Below are positions 63,768-64,000 of a stretch of 64,000 bases of DNA, in pieces. Position 1 is the first letter of the stretch. Each line of letters starts with the position of its first letter. Both the position numbers and the translations under genes were made by a program. This DNA comes from Methylomarinum sp965277025 (GTDB lineage: Bacteria > Pseudomonadota > Gammaproteobacteria > Methylococcales > Methylomonadaceae), in NCBI GenBank assembly GCA_965277025.1, contig OZ255706.1:3162001-3226000 (forward strand), in the 5' to 3' direction. The notes beneath the pieces are model-generated. The model was not told the DNA's origin. It did no database searches and worked only from the letters and a program-made list of their open reading frames with translations.

Positions 63768-64000
63768 TTATGCGTCTTCGTTTTTGCCTTTGCCCAATAA
63801 ACCATCCACTTTTTGCTTAAAGCCTTCGTTAGACAGATAGAAAATATATAAGGCAGCCAAAGCGATCAACGCATACAAACCCATACTTCCTGAGCTGACT
63901 TGTTCGCCAAAACCGGCCTTGAAGCCCATATGAGCATCCAGACGTTCGCCATTATCTTTAATCAACGTAATGTGAATCAGATAGTTGCCTTTTTCTGGCA
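63768..64000 (-). CDS. Small membrane protein, C-terminal part (start beyond the window)
   Basis: The minus-strand frame continues to the right edge (...PEKGNYLIHITLIKDNGERLDAH), so the true start is outside. A beta-rich segment is followed by one membrane helix (GLYALIALAALYIFYL) and a lysine-rich tail. It is 25 bp upstream of the multicopper oxidase and in its operon. Like the two neighbours it has a single C-terminal helix, which suggests a common membrane complex. Confidence 0.75.
   Translation of the reverse strand, partial: PEKGNYLIHITLIKDNGERLDAHMGFKAGFGEQVSSGSMGLYALIALAALYIFYLSNEGFKQKVDGLLGKGKNEDA

Overview
The window looks like a chromosomal segment of a gammaproteobacterium heavily loaded with mobile elements. 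The gene pairings support this: divergent fur/bamE, the ratA-rnfH pair, gcvR-bcp, alaC-hom-thrC, accA next to tilS, rarA, and EfpL (the YeiP branch of the EF-P family). A methanotroph-like (Methylococcales) origin is plausible from the arsenosugar genes and the membrane-anchored copper proteins, but this is inference; no methane-oxidation gene is present.

Layout. 1-1866: type I DNA methylase HsdM, cut by the window edge. 2049-3270: intact IS4-type element. 3741-9657: alaC-hom-thrC, a lipoprotein, a BASS transporter and a methyltransferase. 9671-14813: decayed zone with a frameshifted ORF, cydC, a cydD stump, an IS701-like copy, half an IS66 element and a truncated class II aldolase. 14852-21381: grxC, DUF763, a split PAS/chemoreceptor pair, a frameshifted gene and a SPOR protein. 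21800-25077: IS66 carrying three further insertions. 25147-30019: gcvR, bcp, a PIN-PhoH gene broken by IS3, and a permease. 30229-33675: arsenosugar operon. 33919-37729: ECF sigma/anti-sigma, DUF547, and a TVP38-flavoprotein fusion. 38016-45068: glutamate-synthase-like protein, lolD/lolC, fur, bamE, rnfH, ratA and an NSS transporter. 45123-48692: three-level nest of insertion sequences. 48744-53591: smpB, a coiled-coil protein, tilS, accA and rarA. 53788-60602: two IS110-family elements, one more IS701-like copy, rubredoxin, a circularly permuted GTPase and a stop-interrupted efpL. 60601-64000: YqaA and a three-gene copper module.

The most striking result concerns the two IS110-family (IS1111-type) copies at 53797-55287 and 58970-60460. 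Both sit at exactly the same position inside two different copies of a dispersed, roughly 150-bp, multi-hairpin repeat (called MITE-1 here). The non-coding region downstream of each transposase gene can be folded into a bridge/seek-RNA-like molecule with two guide loops. One loop matches both halves of the MITE-1 target and the other matches both ends of the element. This is a readable RNA-guided targeting system whose target is the host's own repeat family. Both transposase genes share the same +1 frameshift in the middle of the catalytic domain.

Three short repeat families (MITE-1, MITE-2, MITE-3) occupy most intergenic spaces and in several places supply the stop codon or last residues of the adjacent gene. 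Several genes (lolC, the 18330-19875 gene, the 9671-10035 gene) are restored by adding one base to a homopolymer, so base-calling error must be considered beside true pseudogenisation.
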